A DNA stretch of 64,000 nucleotides from Meconema thalassinum. Taxonomy: Eukaryota > Arthropoda > Insecta > Orthoptera > Tettigoniidae. Positions 1 through 10,674 of the stretch are shown here, in pieces. The position numbers and the translations under genes were made by a program. The stretch's first letter is position 1; every line of letters starts with the position of its first letter. The notes below the pieces were generated by a model. It made no database searches, was not told where the DNA came from, and saw nothing but the letters and a program-made list of their open reading frames with translations. The stretch is taken from contig OX336396.1 in the NCBI GenBank assembly GCA_946902985.2, forward strand, positions 238,468,297 through 238,532,296. The letters are read 5' to 3'.

Positions 1-234
1 CTACCCACCTGGCACTAGTGCTATGCGGGCTGTACGCGACACAGTTCTACCAGGGGCCATCGTCTTTTTTATTAGTTTTAAAACAGTTTATAAACAAATA
101 AATATACTACGAAATGCAAGATTTTTCCTGTACTATTGAGATGATTTGGAAGATTTTGGTACAAACCACACCTTCTAACTCCCTCTGGTTTAGGAGCTTG
201 AGTTTTGTGAGACATACACCTTGACATATTATAT

Positions 235-925
235 AGTAAGATTGCCATCATTGCCCAGCATATGAATTATATTTTCAATCGTCTGAATAGGATACGAGAA
301 ATAAAAACATATAATAGGTTTCTAAAACTTTCAACTGATCCATCTTGAATTTTTGAAAACAATTGAACATCAGTAGATATCTCCAAGTTGCCAAGTTTCA
401 TAGTACTGGGATGGTTAGATCGCCAGAAAAGTTATCTTAAATATATGAAAATCTTTTGGCCGCCATGATGGTTTGTGTTTTTCAGGATTTGGAAAGTCGT
501 GTATTTGTCCATGCTTAATAGTCCTCTAACACCATGCAAAATTTCAGTTTGATTGCTTACATAATTTTGGAGATATTGAGAACCGGTGAAATGCAGCATA
601 TGGACGCCATATTGGATTGTTTTATATATGCTATAGAATTATATGCCAGCAGATGAATCTTATAATCGAGGCTCATTATACCAACCTACATTTCTATCGC
701 TTGCTAAGCAGACGAGAAATATAAACATAATTTTGAAAATTTAGCACAGCTGCCATTTTTAAGTTCTCATGGAAATTGAATAAAATTAGACGCCAATATA
801 TTAAGCCGTTTATGTTGAATTACCGTGCTGAGTTTCACTGCGCTCGGAAAATTAAGTCGCGAGAAAAATCCATGTAAATATTTAAATTTTGCGTTGCTGC
901 TATGTTCGGTTGGTTGGTTCCTAAG
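235..925 (+). repeat. Decayed copy of 147-bp-periodic repeat family R
   Basis: This stretch aligns by eye with the interior of the complete family R copies at 15148-16680 and 41234-42724, sharing phrases such as the one around 780-800 (AATTAGACGCCA). GCCAT-type motifs sit at about 463, 607 and 753, with a decayed one near 900, so the spacing of 144-147 bp seen in intact copies is kept. Both ends are missing or unrecognisable. No coding potential is visible. Confidence 0.65.
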
Positions 926-1204
926 CTTAGGGGCTGTGACAACGCGGTCATGCAGCCCCGTGTACTTTGGGTGTGTGTAGATTCTGTCTCATAACCGGTG
1001 TTAATTGTGATGGCTGTATTAGTGTGTGTTATCTGTAATTCAGTTTAGGACTGCACACAATCATTTTCAAGTAGTTCCTACTTTTGCTACCAAATGCTAC
1101 CGTCAAGGACACCTAGCTGTGAACTTGGATACTAGATGCCACCGCAACCGGCACCTGGCGGCGAACATTGGAACTTAATAGAGTGTTAATTAAATCTAAC
1201 CTAA

Positions 1205-1425
1205 AAATTTAGCATCACACAATTATTGTAGTTGATGGTAGGTTCCGTTACATGTCATAAATCTAAGACATGGGCCCACCGACTTAACTTCCCTTCCGAA
1301 GGAAGGCATACTGAGGGATATATAACGCTCTTAAAAAGTCCGACGACTTCGGTCGGGTTTGAACACGAGATCTTGGGCATAGAAGCTCAACATTCTACCA
1401 ACTACACCACCGAAGCCGCTACCGC
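1205..1425 (-). mobile_element. tRNA-derived SINE (family S5), single copy seen
   Basis: The reverse complement has a tRNA-like head near 1419-1335 with an A-box-like GTGTAGTTGGTAGAATG and a B-box-like GTTCAAACCC, followed by a non-tRNA body. The anticodon arm does not fold convincingly, so a functional tRNA gene is unlikely. The body end is uncertain and I saw no target duplication. Confidence 0.5.
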
Positions 1426-1567
1426 TGCCAGGTTTGATTTGTGTTCAGCAGGTTATTAAAAGTCCTATAGATGAACGTATGTTAATAGCCTCTATCAACA
1501 TACTTACTTTTAGTTTGCTGTAATAAAATCGCAAGTATTGAGAACCTTCAAATATTTGGGATGATCA

Positions 1568-1875
1568 CCATGTTGAGCGTGGGAGAGCGTGGATACGAAT
1601 TCCACCTCAGCCATCCTGAAAATCTTTTTCGTATTTTCCCATTTTTACTACCAGGCAAATGCCGGGAAGGTTTATTTCAATAGGGCCTCGGCCGACTTCT
1701 TTCGAAAATCTTTCCCTTGACCCTTGCTTAATTACACCCAATTTAGCGGTCGCCTGGGCGATCGGCCTGTCACCATCCCCAGTGTGTTCAGCTTCCATGC
1801 GACGGTAGAGGAATTATCCCTCGCAGAGTCCGTGGGTGATGCCGAGCTGGGCAGATAGGCGATAAAAAAAAGGTA
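1568..1875 (+). mobile_element. SINE family S3, 5'-truncated copy
   Basis: It shares with 6545-6890 and 8673-8990 the block reading CACCTCAGCC, CCTGAAAAT, GGCAAATGCCGGGA, then CACCATCCCCAGT and CCCTCGCAGAGTCC. Only the 3' part of the tRNA-like head remains (decayed B box near 1590-1600). It ends in an A-rich tract near 1863-1872, as expected for LINE-mobilised SINEs. Confidence 0.65.
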
Positions 1876-2119
1876 CGGTACTTGTCTCTTATCGAATTTC
1901 AAGTTGAACCATTAGTTAAATAACGTACCATTAGGAATCATGACGAATGGTTTTCGAAGTGACTTCAATCAAGATAAAGACATCCATTTATTTCTCTTGC
2001 CATATGATAGCTTAATAGTTTCGTGATGATTTTCACTCCCGAGAGAGATATTCACCACAGATCTAATTAACGTTATCTCGGTCTTAATTTTACGCTGTAC
2101 AGTAAGTGCCAAGAACGTT

Positions 2120-2300
2120 CAACCTGTGGCGTAGCCATACACGTTAATCGCGTCTCACGACCAGGGAGTACTGAGATCGGAGGTTCGAGTCCTGGCACTG
2201 AGGACATGGGCGCCTTAGGGCTGCGTGGAGGGGGCGGGAGGCCTTCTACACCCCTCCCCCCCCCCCTTCGCCGCCCTCCCCCTCCCCCTCTTCCCCCTTC
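2120..2300 (+). mobile_element. tRNA-like SINE head (S7) followed by a C-rich tract
   Basis: GTGGCGTAGCC near 2126 and a perfect B box GGTTCGAGTCC near 2183-2193 resemble a tRNA-derived SINE head. It runs into a pyrimidine tract at 2246-2299 rich in runs of C. The family is seen only once here, so the boundaries are estimates. Confidence 0.45.
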
Positions 2301-2454
2301 ATCACTGGAATCCCGAGAATATTTCGATTGCTCATTGTTACACCAGTTTATTTCATAAATTGAAGTTACACAGAGTTAACTGATTTAAATGTAGGGATAA
2401 TTCCACAGTTTCATTTAACATAGTAATTTGGGATTATTTGAAAATATCTCCAGT

Positions 2455-2810
2455 TATTGATGTGTTACATCTTTCCACTCGGTTGCTGGATATTTTTGTG
2501 GGAGTGATTTTGAAAAATGGGACGTAAGTGGATCGGACGGAAATGTGTAAGACGCACTGACAGCTAGATCGTATCCCTCCTGGCTGTCGGACGGAAGTGT
2601 GAAAAAGCAGCCAGGAGGGATGCGATCCGATCCAGCTGGCAGTGATACCATGTGGAATGTATATAACATACGGATTACTTCAAGGTTTGGAGGCACCATT
2701 ACAGATATGTGTACAATAAATCATCATTAAGTTGTCGTTCTTTAGTGTAAAAATATTCATTAATTCATATTTCCTGAAAACAATTATGATTTATTAACAG
2801 ACTGTTTTTC
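2455..2810 (+). repeat. Repeat family Q, copy 1, with a long hairpin
   Basis: About 350 bp that matches the reverse complement of 14385-14715: both carry the GTGTTAC start, CCACTCGGT, GGGAGTGATTTTG, GTGGAAT and TTCAAGGTTTGGAGGC blocks. Copy 1 holds an imperfect hairpin at 2551-2652, built around CCCTCCTGGCTG and CAGCCAGGAGGG, which copy 2 lacks. The superfamily is unknown. Confidence 0.55.
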
Positions 2811-4467
2811 AATCTCTGGATAAAAGTGATGGGCATCCACTCGCCGAGTAACTTTCCTCAAACTTTCATACTGAACGGTAAACGCTCATGCGAACTCTAG
2901 CGTCAACTCATCGAAACACAAACCACATGTCTTCGTATCAGTATTTAAATGATGATATGCATTTATATGAGACATTGTAACTAGTCGGCAAAGCCGGTAT
3001 TATGTTTCTGGACAATGGCTATTCAGATATTGACCCATATTGCGGTAATGCAGTTATCAATGTAATATAGCCTATATCGATGATTTTATACGGGAACTGG
3101 GCTAGCCTTTCATAGACCACTATAGGAATTCCCTTTACTGTCATGTAGGCGTATTCATGACTAATTTAAAACTCAATTCTACGAAGGAACATTATCGAAA
3201 AAAATGCAAAATAATAATAGAGCATAAAAATACTTTCATATTATTACCGGCACGTGAAAATGAGTACCTGTCTTGTACTCCGAATGTCTGTGGTTGTAAT
3301 GGTTGCGTGGGTCGCATTTTGGTCTCAAGTTCGAACCCCAGTCCCGGCAATATTTTTTTGCTACCGGATTATCGATTTAAGCGATATATATCATAACATT
3401 ATACGTCATTTTAACAGAATCTACATGAAATTACGATTTATGGAATTTTAATTACAATAGTTTGCACCAAGCAGGAGTTTGGAAATTTGATTGTATTGAA
3501 CATTATTTCTAGTAGTCTATAGATAGGCTAGATACTATGGTTTCGTTCCTCCTCTTAATTTACAATATAATCTGCGATGTTTGTTCAAACAAGTGTGACA
3601 GTAGCATATCTCCAATTCAATCTATACATTCATCATAGTACCAGGATGAAAACGGAGCGTAAATTAACATTTTAAGAATGTCCAAGCTGTGTAGTATACG
3701 AGTAGGATAACATGTCAGAAGACTTCACATACATTTCATCTCAATTTCATAGTAGGATAACGAACTGGATTAACATTGCCCTGTGAATGGTGATAGATGA
3801 TTGGAAGTATGACTGAGCTAAGATTATATCTAGGATATTATAGAAAGGTCTGTGGCATTGTGATAATTATAATTATTAGTCTATTATTATTATTATTATT
3901 ATTTTTATAGTTATGATTATTATTATATATCATTATTCATGTGCCTTTTTCATTAATAATAGTATTAGCATAATTAATGCATCATCATAATTATTTTTGT
4001 AACTCCAAAATTGTCTCGTATGTAGTGGTACCATATTGCGTGGTTTAGTGTAAGAGAGGGCCACGAGCCTTAACATCATGACTACAGAAGACATTAAATA
4101 AATACATTACCGTTTTAATGAACTGCTTGATTTTTTTATTTTTGTCGATACATGGTGATACAACTACTCTTTAGTGGGATACATTATAAATATAAACTTA
4201 ATATTATTTAACATTCAAAGTTCTACGCTAACAGCAGTTCCAAATTAGGAATTGAATGGTTCCTTCTTCTATTTGTCAGCACACACGAGAACTGTGATGA
4301 AGAAAACGAGTCTTAATCCTCTCCTATAGCGTCTGCCACTTATCAAGTCGTTTACGAACCATTACTACTTATAGGCCACCATCTAGCGACAACATTTCAA
4401 ACCTAGTGGATATTTATCAGATATGATAAGGCAGAAAACTGTTTGGAACTTGTTCAATAAATATCAT
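2811..4467. other. No recognisable gene
   Basis: AT-rich DNA. I see a possible decayed tRNA-like head near 3275-3350 with a B-box-like AGTTCGAACCCC, and a short TAT/TTA microsatellite at about 3880-3935. Small open frames near 3157-3451 have no recognisable motifs. Confidence 0.5.
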
Positions 4468-4479
4468 GTAAAAACAATC

Positions 4480-4815
4480 TGAAAATGAAAATCCACAGCC
4501 TGCTTCCAGTCTCCGACCGGGTCAGGAATGGAATGGATGAAGCCCCCATATAGCGGCGAGGATATGGTCTGTGCCGGCTGCCGAGGCCTGACGCACTCCT
4601 CTGGAGCATTGATTAAATGAATGACAGATGAAATGAAATGATAGTGGAGAGTGTTGCTGGAATGAAATTTTGACAGGGAAAACCGGAGTACCCGGAGAAA
4701 AACCTGTCTGCCTCCGTTTTATCCAGCACAGATCTCACATGGAGTGACCCGGATTTGAACCACGGACCCAGCGGTGAGAGGCCGGCGTGCTGCCGCCTAA
4801 GCCACGGAGGCTTAG
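4480..4815 (-). mobile_element. SINE family S1, full-length copy a
   Basis: On the minus strand this is a tRNA-derived SINE. The A box is TGGCTTAGGCGG and the B box GGTTCAAATCC, both good matches to pol III promoter consensus. The body follows and ends in TTTTCATTTTCA. It is flanked by a perfect 12-bp target duplication, GTAAAAACAATC, at 4468-4479 and 4816-4827. The duplication and near identity with the other S1 copies show recent LINE-mediated insertion. Confidence 0.93.
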
Positions 4816-5239
4816 GTAAAAACAATCCAAAATTTCCAAATTTAGTTAATTTATTTATTATTTGCTGAATTCCGTTTTTTTTTCGCGAATAACGACAAAA
4901 ACAGATGCTAAATGCTAGATTTGTTGCGATTTCTCGCGACTGTTCCGCGAGTTGAAACGTTTAATGATATTTTTATGTAAAACATATTCTGTATCAATGT
5001 TTATTTGTTTAAATTATTTTTTCGTGTATTCGCAGGTCGCGAATTTTGAATGTCTCTAATAATGTCTATTATACTTTTTTGGCATTTTCTTTTTCTTTTT
5101 CCTCTCGAATTTTTTCGAGTGCGGCTTATATTCGGACCAATACGGTTTTAACATTGACATCTGCAGCTAGAAATCAATGTTAGTGCACCATTTGTCTTGA
5201 AATACCAGTGGAGTTATTTACAGTAGTTATAGTTGTTTT

Positions 5240-5430
5240 AAGACTGGCTGCGTGGCTCAGCGGTAACGTTCTCGCTTGCTGTGCCGAAGGTTGCTGGATC
5301 CAATCCTGGCACAGTCGGCTGGCATTTGAGGGAGCGCAAATGTGAGGGAGCCGTGTCAGTAGATTTACTGTCACGTTAAATATCTCTTTGGGGCAAAATC
5401 CCGGCACCCTGGCGTCTCTAAAAGTCAAAT
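5240..5430 (+). mobile_element. tRNA-derived SINE (family S6)
   Basis: TGGCTCAGCGGTAACG near 5252 resembles an A box and GGATCCAATCC near 5297 a mutated B box; a tail beginning GGCACAGTCGG follows, ending near AAAAGTCAAATTAGATG. It is seen once. The split between tRNA-like head and unrelated body argues for a SINE, not a tRNA gene. Confidence 0.55.
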
Positions 5431-5535
5431 TAGATGAAAAGGCCGTGAAACCAATAACTTTACTGTTATTATTATTAATTTAAGGGGCTGAACGGTGAGA
5501 TCATCTGCCCATCCCGTGGAGTTAGGCACAGGAAT

Positions 5536-5862
5536 GAAAATCCACAGCCTGCTTCCAGTCTCCGACCGGGTCAGGAATGGAAGTAATGAAGCCCCCATCT
5601 AGCGGCGAGGATATGGACTGTGCCGGCTGCCGAGGCCTGACGCACTCCTCTGGGGCAATGCTTAAATGAATGACAGATGAAATGAAATGAAAGTGGAGAA
5701 TGTTGCTGGAATGAAATTTGGACAGGGAAAACCGGAGTACCCGGAGAAAAACCTGTCTGCCTCCGTTTTGTCCAGCACAGATCTCACATGGAGTGACCGG
5801 GATTTGAACCACGGACCCAGCGGTGAGAGGCCGGCGTGCTGCCGCCTAAGCCACGGAGGCTT
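5536..5862 (-). mobile_element. SINE family S1, full-length copy b
   Basis: It has the same head and body as copy a, with intact A and B boxes on the minus strand. A perfect 16-bp target duplication, AGTTAGGCACAGGAAT, lies at 5520-5535 and 5863-5878. It sits about 700 bp from copy a in the same orientation, but each copy has its own target duplication, so these are separate insertions and not a tandem duplication. Confidence 0.94.
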
Positions 5863-6021
5863 AGTTAGGCACAGGAATAAATATAAAATAGTTCTGGGGA
5901 GAATCGATCACCCCTACTCCTGACAGGAGACAGAGTATAAGTAGCGTGCATATGGACTTAATCCAGGGCCGAAGTGAATTAGGATATCTTACGACTTCTT
6001 AGGGCCTTTGCTTGTTTTTGA

Positions 6022-6100
6022 CCACCCCGTGGTGTAGCGGCTAGCGTTCTTGGCTGTCTCCCCGGAAGTCCAGGTTCAATTCCCAGCTCTGCCTAGAAAT
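6022..6100 (+). mobile_element. tRNA-like SINE head fragment
   Basis: TGGTGTAGCGGCTAGCG resembles an A box and GGTTCAATTCC is a good B box; CCAGCTCTGCC follows, as in S4 heads. The S4 body is absent, so this is a truncated or related SINE. Confidence 0.5.
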
Positions 6101-6544
6101 TTTAATATTGGTGAGGTAAAAGTTTAGTTTTAGTTTGTTTAGTTTACCTTGATTACAGTATCTCAAAATGTGGAACTAAAGTACTTCGTTCTGTCACAAA
6201 ACCTTTATTCCATAATTGAAACAGTAACACATCGCACGCACAACATGCAGAGGCGCCCATCCAAAGTTTCATCACGACAACTGCTGACTGTGAAATTGGA
6301 CAAGGGAATTCGTTTGAATAGAAACTCGAGCAGAACTCTGTGTGAAGCGGCTTCTGGTTTCTGCTTGAACAGATGCCCTGTCTGATCTCAGTTCCCTTGA
6401 GAAAACAACATGAAAGGTCAGCGAACGTGAAGTATTCTGTGGGAAACCAAGAAGAGACTCGTTTCTGCATAAACAAACACTCGTAGTGCGAGCAAAAACG
6501 TATTCTGAGTAGTCTACTGCAGCTCTCATCAGCATATTATCAAG

Positions 6545-6890
6545 AGCTCGCTTCTTGTATGTGACTCTGACCTCGTGCCTCGCTCATATCGGGCGAGCGT
6601 GGGTTCGAATCCCACCTCAGCAGTCCTGAAAATGGTTTTCGTGGTTTCCAATTTTCAACATCAGGCAAATGCCGGGATGGATTCTTTCAACAGGTCTACA
6701 GCCGACGTCCATCCAAGAATCCCTTCCATGACCCTTCCTTAATTAGAGCCAAGTTTGCGGTCGCCTGTCACCATCCCCAGTTGTATCTGCTGACAAAATG
6801 CCTTCAGCTCCCAGACACCGTCCTTACGATGGAATGATCCCTCGCAGAGTCCCGAGATTGAAACCAAGCTGGGAGGATAAACGTCAAAAA
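6545..6890 (+). mobile_element. SINE family S3, near-complete copy
   Basis: A B box GGTTCGAATCCC near 6601-6612 is followed by the S3 body: CCTGAAAATGGTTTTCG, GGCAAATGCCGGGATGG, CACCATCCCCAGTTG and CCCTCGCAGAGTCCCG. It ends in an A-rich tail near 6886-6902. The 5' limit is an estimate. Confidence 0.7.
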
Positions 6891-6961
6891 TAAAAATAAA
6901 TAATAACTAATTAAATAATATTTTTTAAATTAGGAATATTCTACAATACAGTAGTTTTCCT

Positions 6962-7310
6962 TCAACCCAAAAATACTCTACTCCTCCACAAATTTTGGTC
7001 TTCAGCATTTTCCTCGGTTAAGCCTCTGGTAGCCATGCTTCTCTTTACACCATCCATCCATTGTTCTCTAAGTTTACCCCGTCTCCGTTTGCCTTCAGCT
7101 TGCCAATGTAACATTAAATTTGGAATTCTACTATTCTGCATCCTTTTCACATGTCCAAACCATTGTAATCTTCTTTCTACAACCACTTCTACTACATTTT
7201 TTTTACCTTCATAAATTCTCTGATTCGTCCTTTCCTCCTTTCTCCCTCTGGCCTGACACCTAAATCCTTTTCAATAAATCTAGCCACACTAAATCTTCCC
7301 ATATTCACCC
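6962..7310 (-). pseudogene. LINE ORF2 C-terminal fragment
   Basis: The minus-strand frame reads RRLQWFGHVKRM, then GKRRRGKLREQWMDGVKR and RGLTEENAEDQNLWR. These are hallmarks of the region after the reverse transcriptase in RTE-like and related insect LINEs. Only about 75 residues are open, no catalytic RT motif is present, and the upstream part near 7200-7310 is frameshifted. It is a 5'-truncated dead copy. Confidence 0.75.
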
Positions 7311-7630
7311 ATACTATTGCACGAAAGGCTGCAATTCTGAAAACCTGCAGCATCGTTAGAGGGTTTTTGAATACACATTAGGATTTTTCTTTGGACCCTC
7401 TTGTGAAAAAGAGACGTGGAAGATAAAAAGAGAAAAGAAAATTAACTGTCAAACGTCTTTTTTATACCGTATAGTTCGAAAATGTATGCTATAGGCCTAA
7501 GTTTTACTTGACTAATTTTCTTGTACGTAATGTACCGATATGAGTCATGCTACCAACTGTAAGTTGAGTAAATAAAGACAATAATAATAATATCTGACCG
7601 AAGCGAGTGGAGTCCTGTATTGCGTATCGC

Positions 7631-8592
7631 TAGAGCCCTGCGCGGATAGACAAAACGTTATCCGCATCCGCCCCGCATCCGCACGGCTGTTATACGCATC
7701 CGCCCCGCATCCGCACGACTGTTATCCGCATCCGCACGACTGTTATCCGCATCCGCCCCACATCCACGCGACTTTTATCCACAAGTTTGTTATCCGAATC
7801 TACTGGCATTACAATAATATTTGCAGGGTAATCATGCACATGGGTTGGGAAATTACGCGCATGGGATGAGTGTTGGAAAGCCATACTAATGTTGAAACTT
7901 CTCCTTATTTTCCTCCCATCATCCCTAATTGCACGTAGAGCTTTCTGCACATTTTCTGCTGGGTAGGAGTTTTTCTCCGTTATACGGGTATAATTTCTTG
8001 GCATCTGGAGAACAAACACGAAATATTTTGCCATTAATGTCACGTTGTATTTACTTGTTTCTAGTAGGCTACGTTCTGCGCACCATTACCCCACTCTGCT
8101 TTTAAAAAGTAACTCACTGAATCCCGGTAAACTAATCTATTATATTGAAAAATAAATACATGCAAAACCACGGTAAAAAGTACATTTAATTTTAAATAAT
8201 AACTGATTCACAACTGTAGGCTTACCTTCTAATATTTGCTAGCTACAGAAAATAACATGCAACGCGTTAAGTTTCTTCATCCAAGCCTGACGGTTATCAC
8301 ATAGCAACTGGCATCATGCTGACTGTCCCTAACTGATAGGTACGATGACAGCTTGAGGGTAGCAATGAACTGAGTTTCTAGTTGTACTATCAACTCGAAA
8401 AACATAGGTGCGCTCGATTAGCCGCTGTGCACAATTACTTAACTTTCCCCATGATATTCAACAAGTCCGGATTGTATTCTAAAAACTATCCGCAAATTTA
8501 CTCAAAACATTATCCTCAGCTTATCCGCTATCCGCAAAGTATATCCGCATGGCGAAAAATGCTGCGGATATCCGCATCCGCGCAGGGCTTTA
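7631..8592. mobile_element. hAT-like non-autonomous DNA transposon, copy 1
   Basis: The element starts TAGAGCCCTGCGCGGAT and ends with the inverted form ATCCGCGCAGGGCTTTA. A perfect 8-bp duplication CGTATCGC lies at 7623-7630 and 8593-8600. Eight-base duplications and a TAGAG terminus are typical of the hAT superfamily. Just inside both ends are repeated ATCCGC units (minisatellite at about 7660-7790, and 8510-8590), possibly transposase-binding repeats. It encodes no hAT transposase, so it would depend on one in trans. A second copy lies at 30862-38789. Confidence 0.9.
7690..8043 (-). CDS. Open frame resembling a Psq/pogo helix-turn-helix start, inside the hAT-like element
   Basis: A 117-codon minus-strand frame. 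From about residue 14 it reads MPRNYTRITEKNSYP then VQKALRAIRDDGRKIRR, which resembles the start of pipsqueak-type helix-turn-helix domains of pogo/Tigger transposases and related nuclear proteins. The last third is simply the ATCCGC minisatellite in translation (repeated VVRMRIT), so the full frame is not a normal protein. The corresponding part of hAT copy 2 lacks the Psq-like segment. It could be a captured gene fragment; expression is unsupported. Confidence 0.35.
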   Translation of the reverse strand: MTLMAKYFVFVLQMPRNYTRITEKNSYPAENVQKALRAIRDDGRKIRRSFNISMAFQHSSHARNFPTHVHDYPANIIVMPVDSDNKLVDKSRVDVGRMRITVVRMRITVVRMRGGCV

Positions 8593-8672
8593 CGTATCGC
8601 CACTAGCATTGAACATGACGTCATCACATTATAGTCAGCTGATGAGAATAACTGAGCACCGAATATCCTACC

Positions 8673-8990
8673 AGCCACGGTGGCTGAAAGCGCTACCTCG
8701 TTCCTTACTGGCATCGGGAGTGCGTGGGTTCGAATCCCACTTCGTCCGCCCTGAAAATAGTTTTCGAGGTTTCCCATTTTCAACACCAGGCAAATGCCGG
8801 GATGGTTGCTTTCCTTGGCCGACTTCCTTCCAAAATTCCTTCCCTGACACTTCCTAAATTAGACCCAAGTTAGCAGTTGCCTGTCACCATCCCCAGTTGT
8901 ATCTGCTGTCAAAGTGTGCCCAGCTCACAGACACCATTCTTGTGGCGGTAGGGGAATGACCCCTCGCAGAGTCCACGTGGTTGTCAATCC
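8673..8990 (+). mobile_element. SINE family S3, full-length copy
   Basis: It begins at CCACGGTGGCTGAAAGCG (A-box region), has a perfect B box GGTTCGAATCCC near 8728, then the S3 body with GGCAAATGCCGGGATGG and CACCATCCCCAGTTG. It ends after CCCTCGCAGAGTCC. This is the best head-to-tail example of S3 in the window. Confidence 0.78.
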
Positions 8991-9504
8991 AGCATTTCTA
9001 CAACGAAATTTTTTACGGTAATATTAAATGGCCTATATCATAAATTATAATCATTAATAACCAATTTCTATAAATATTTTGAGCTTACTGTCTGAACATC
9101 TTGAATTTATGTCTAAAACTTTGAATTTATCTCAGATGAGGAATTTAATGACTGGAGCTAGGAATTAAAGGAGCTGCATCTTAACTTGTTTTGGCCCAAA
9201 TTAGCTTATCTTGCAAAGAAAACATTGAATGATCACCCCTAATTGAGTTTTGGCTGCACATTATTCCACCTTCTCTGAACGCATGCACTTTTTTTGCTCC
9301 CTTCCTAAATGTTAGCAACTTTTTCCTCTTTTAATAATTTATGTGGCTTAGGTGCCGCATTTTCTTCCTTAAAAAATTAAACAAGGCAAACTGAAGTACA
9401 CGGACATCGAAAAATAATGCCTAGATTTTAAATAGGCCTAATTGCAAAAGATACCTATTAAAGGTAACGTAATGGTTTTAGCCTTGAAATGCGTGGAAAA
9501 AATA
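8991..9504. other. No recognisable gene
   Basis: AT-rich sequence between an S3 SINE and a mariner element. No coding or repeat signal recognised. Confidence 0.5.
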
Positions 9505-9506
9505 TA

Positions 9507-10366
9507 AGGTGCGTTCAAAAAGTAACGAGCCGGAGACTGGAATGCGCAAACCGATGACGACATCGGCTAATCGTAGCGTGTGTAACGAGGTGTGATTCCG
9601 ACAAGAGCGCGGAAGGTCACAGCCCGTCGCTAGAGGGCACGCGTGCACGTCACGTGACGATACAAAACGAGCAGCAGCATGCATCAATCGACCAACGCTG
9701 CCAGTCGCATTGCAAACAGTGACATGGAGGCGTCAACCGAAGAGCAAAGAGGTGTTGTTCGGTTTCGGACATCGGAAGGAGTAGGGGGAACGGACATTCA
9801 TCGCCAAATGTCACAAGTGAACGGCGAACACTGCATGTCCGTTGCAAGGGTCAAGGCGTGGCACAAGCGCTTCAAGGAAGGACGGGTGTCGTTAGCCGGC
9901 GATGTCCGGTCTGGGGCACCCTCCTGCATTACCGATGACAACGTCCAGCTGGTTGATGCACTCATTACCCAGGACCGCCGAGTGACAGTGAACGCCATAG
10001 CCGCCGTGGTCGCTCCTCGACGATGCACGACCTCATACGGCCAACACAGTCGCGGCACTCCTGCAGAAATTCAAATGGGAGGTTCTCAGCCACCCTCCAT
10101 ACAGTACAGACCTCTCTCACTGTGATTACGCCATGTTTGGTCCCCTGTAAAGGGCTCTGCGGAGCCAACGATTCACCTCGGACGCCGACGTCCAGCTGTA
10201 CGTGCGGAACTGGTTCACATCGCAGCCCAGGGAATGTTATGAGACAGCCATTCACCGACTCGTGTCACAGTGGGACAAGTGCCTCAACAGGCAGGGCCCA
10301 TACTTCCAACATACAGGTAATGGTTTCTGTAATTATGCTTCCGGCTCGTTATTTTTGAACGCACCT
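9507..10366 (+). mobile_element. Internally deleted mariner element, copy 1
   Basis: The terminal inverted repeats begin AGGTGCGTTCAAAAAGTAAC at 9507 and end with the inverted copy at 10366, with TA target duplications at 9505-9506 and 10367-10368. The ~860-bp length is about two thirds of a full mariner. The middle of the transposase gene is missing. Copy 2 at 31173-32015 shares the same internal junction, so a deleted source element was amplified by trans-mobilisation. Confidence 0.92.
9679..10330 (+). pseudogene. Mariner transposase remnant (N-terminal HTH and C-terminal end)
   Basis: The first open part keeps the paired helix-turn-helix DNA-binding region (EEQRGVVRFRTSEG, then RVKAWHKRFKEGR). 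Around 10010 the reading jumps to the C-terminal part, where frames near 10040-10300 encode the region after the second catalytic aspartate (KFKWEVLSHPPYSTDLS, then YVRNWFTSQPRECYETAI). The block holding the first catalytic aspartates is gone, there are frame changes, and a stop follows the YAMFGPL motif. It cannot encode a working transposase. Confidence 0.88.
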
Positions 10367-10674
10367 TATATATTTATTTTGCATGTCTTAGTAAGTTTCA
10401 ATGTGAACTCGAAGGTAGTGAGGCGGAGCTCTACTTTGCATAAAAATGACACCATATGCTGCCTGTTGTTCGATGTCTTCTATTTGAGCGAACACAAACT
10501 GTTTAAGCTTGTCGAAATAAATTAGGCTTGTAGGCTAATTGTTTTTCAGCGATAAAGAAAGGTCCAATAACTTGGTCATAAAGTAACCCGCACCACACAT
10601 TGACACACATTAGACCACTGCAGAGCTTCAAACGGAGCTCACATTGAAACTTACTAAGATTTGAAGAAACAAAG

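Noticed and set aside
1232..1459. 75-codon frame, and other short frames in 1-9 kb
   Set aside because: They cross tRNA-derived SINEs or AT-rich spacers and show no motif or plausible gene structure.
4740..4812. Possible tRNA genes at SINE heads (S1, S2, S4 and others)
   Set aside because: B boxes are good, but anticodon arms do not fold as in working tRNAs, the heads are followed by SINE bodies, and target duplications enclose the whole unit.
7660..7790. CRISPR-like spaced repeats (ATCCGC units)
   Set aside because: Short degenerate minisatellite within a eukaryotic hAT-like element; no regular spacers.
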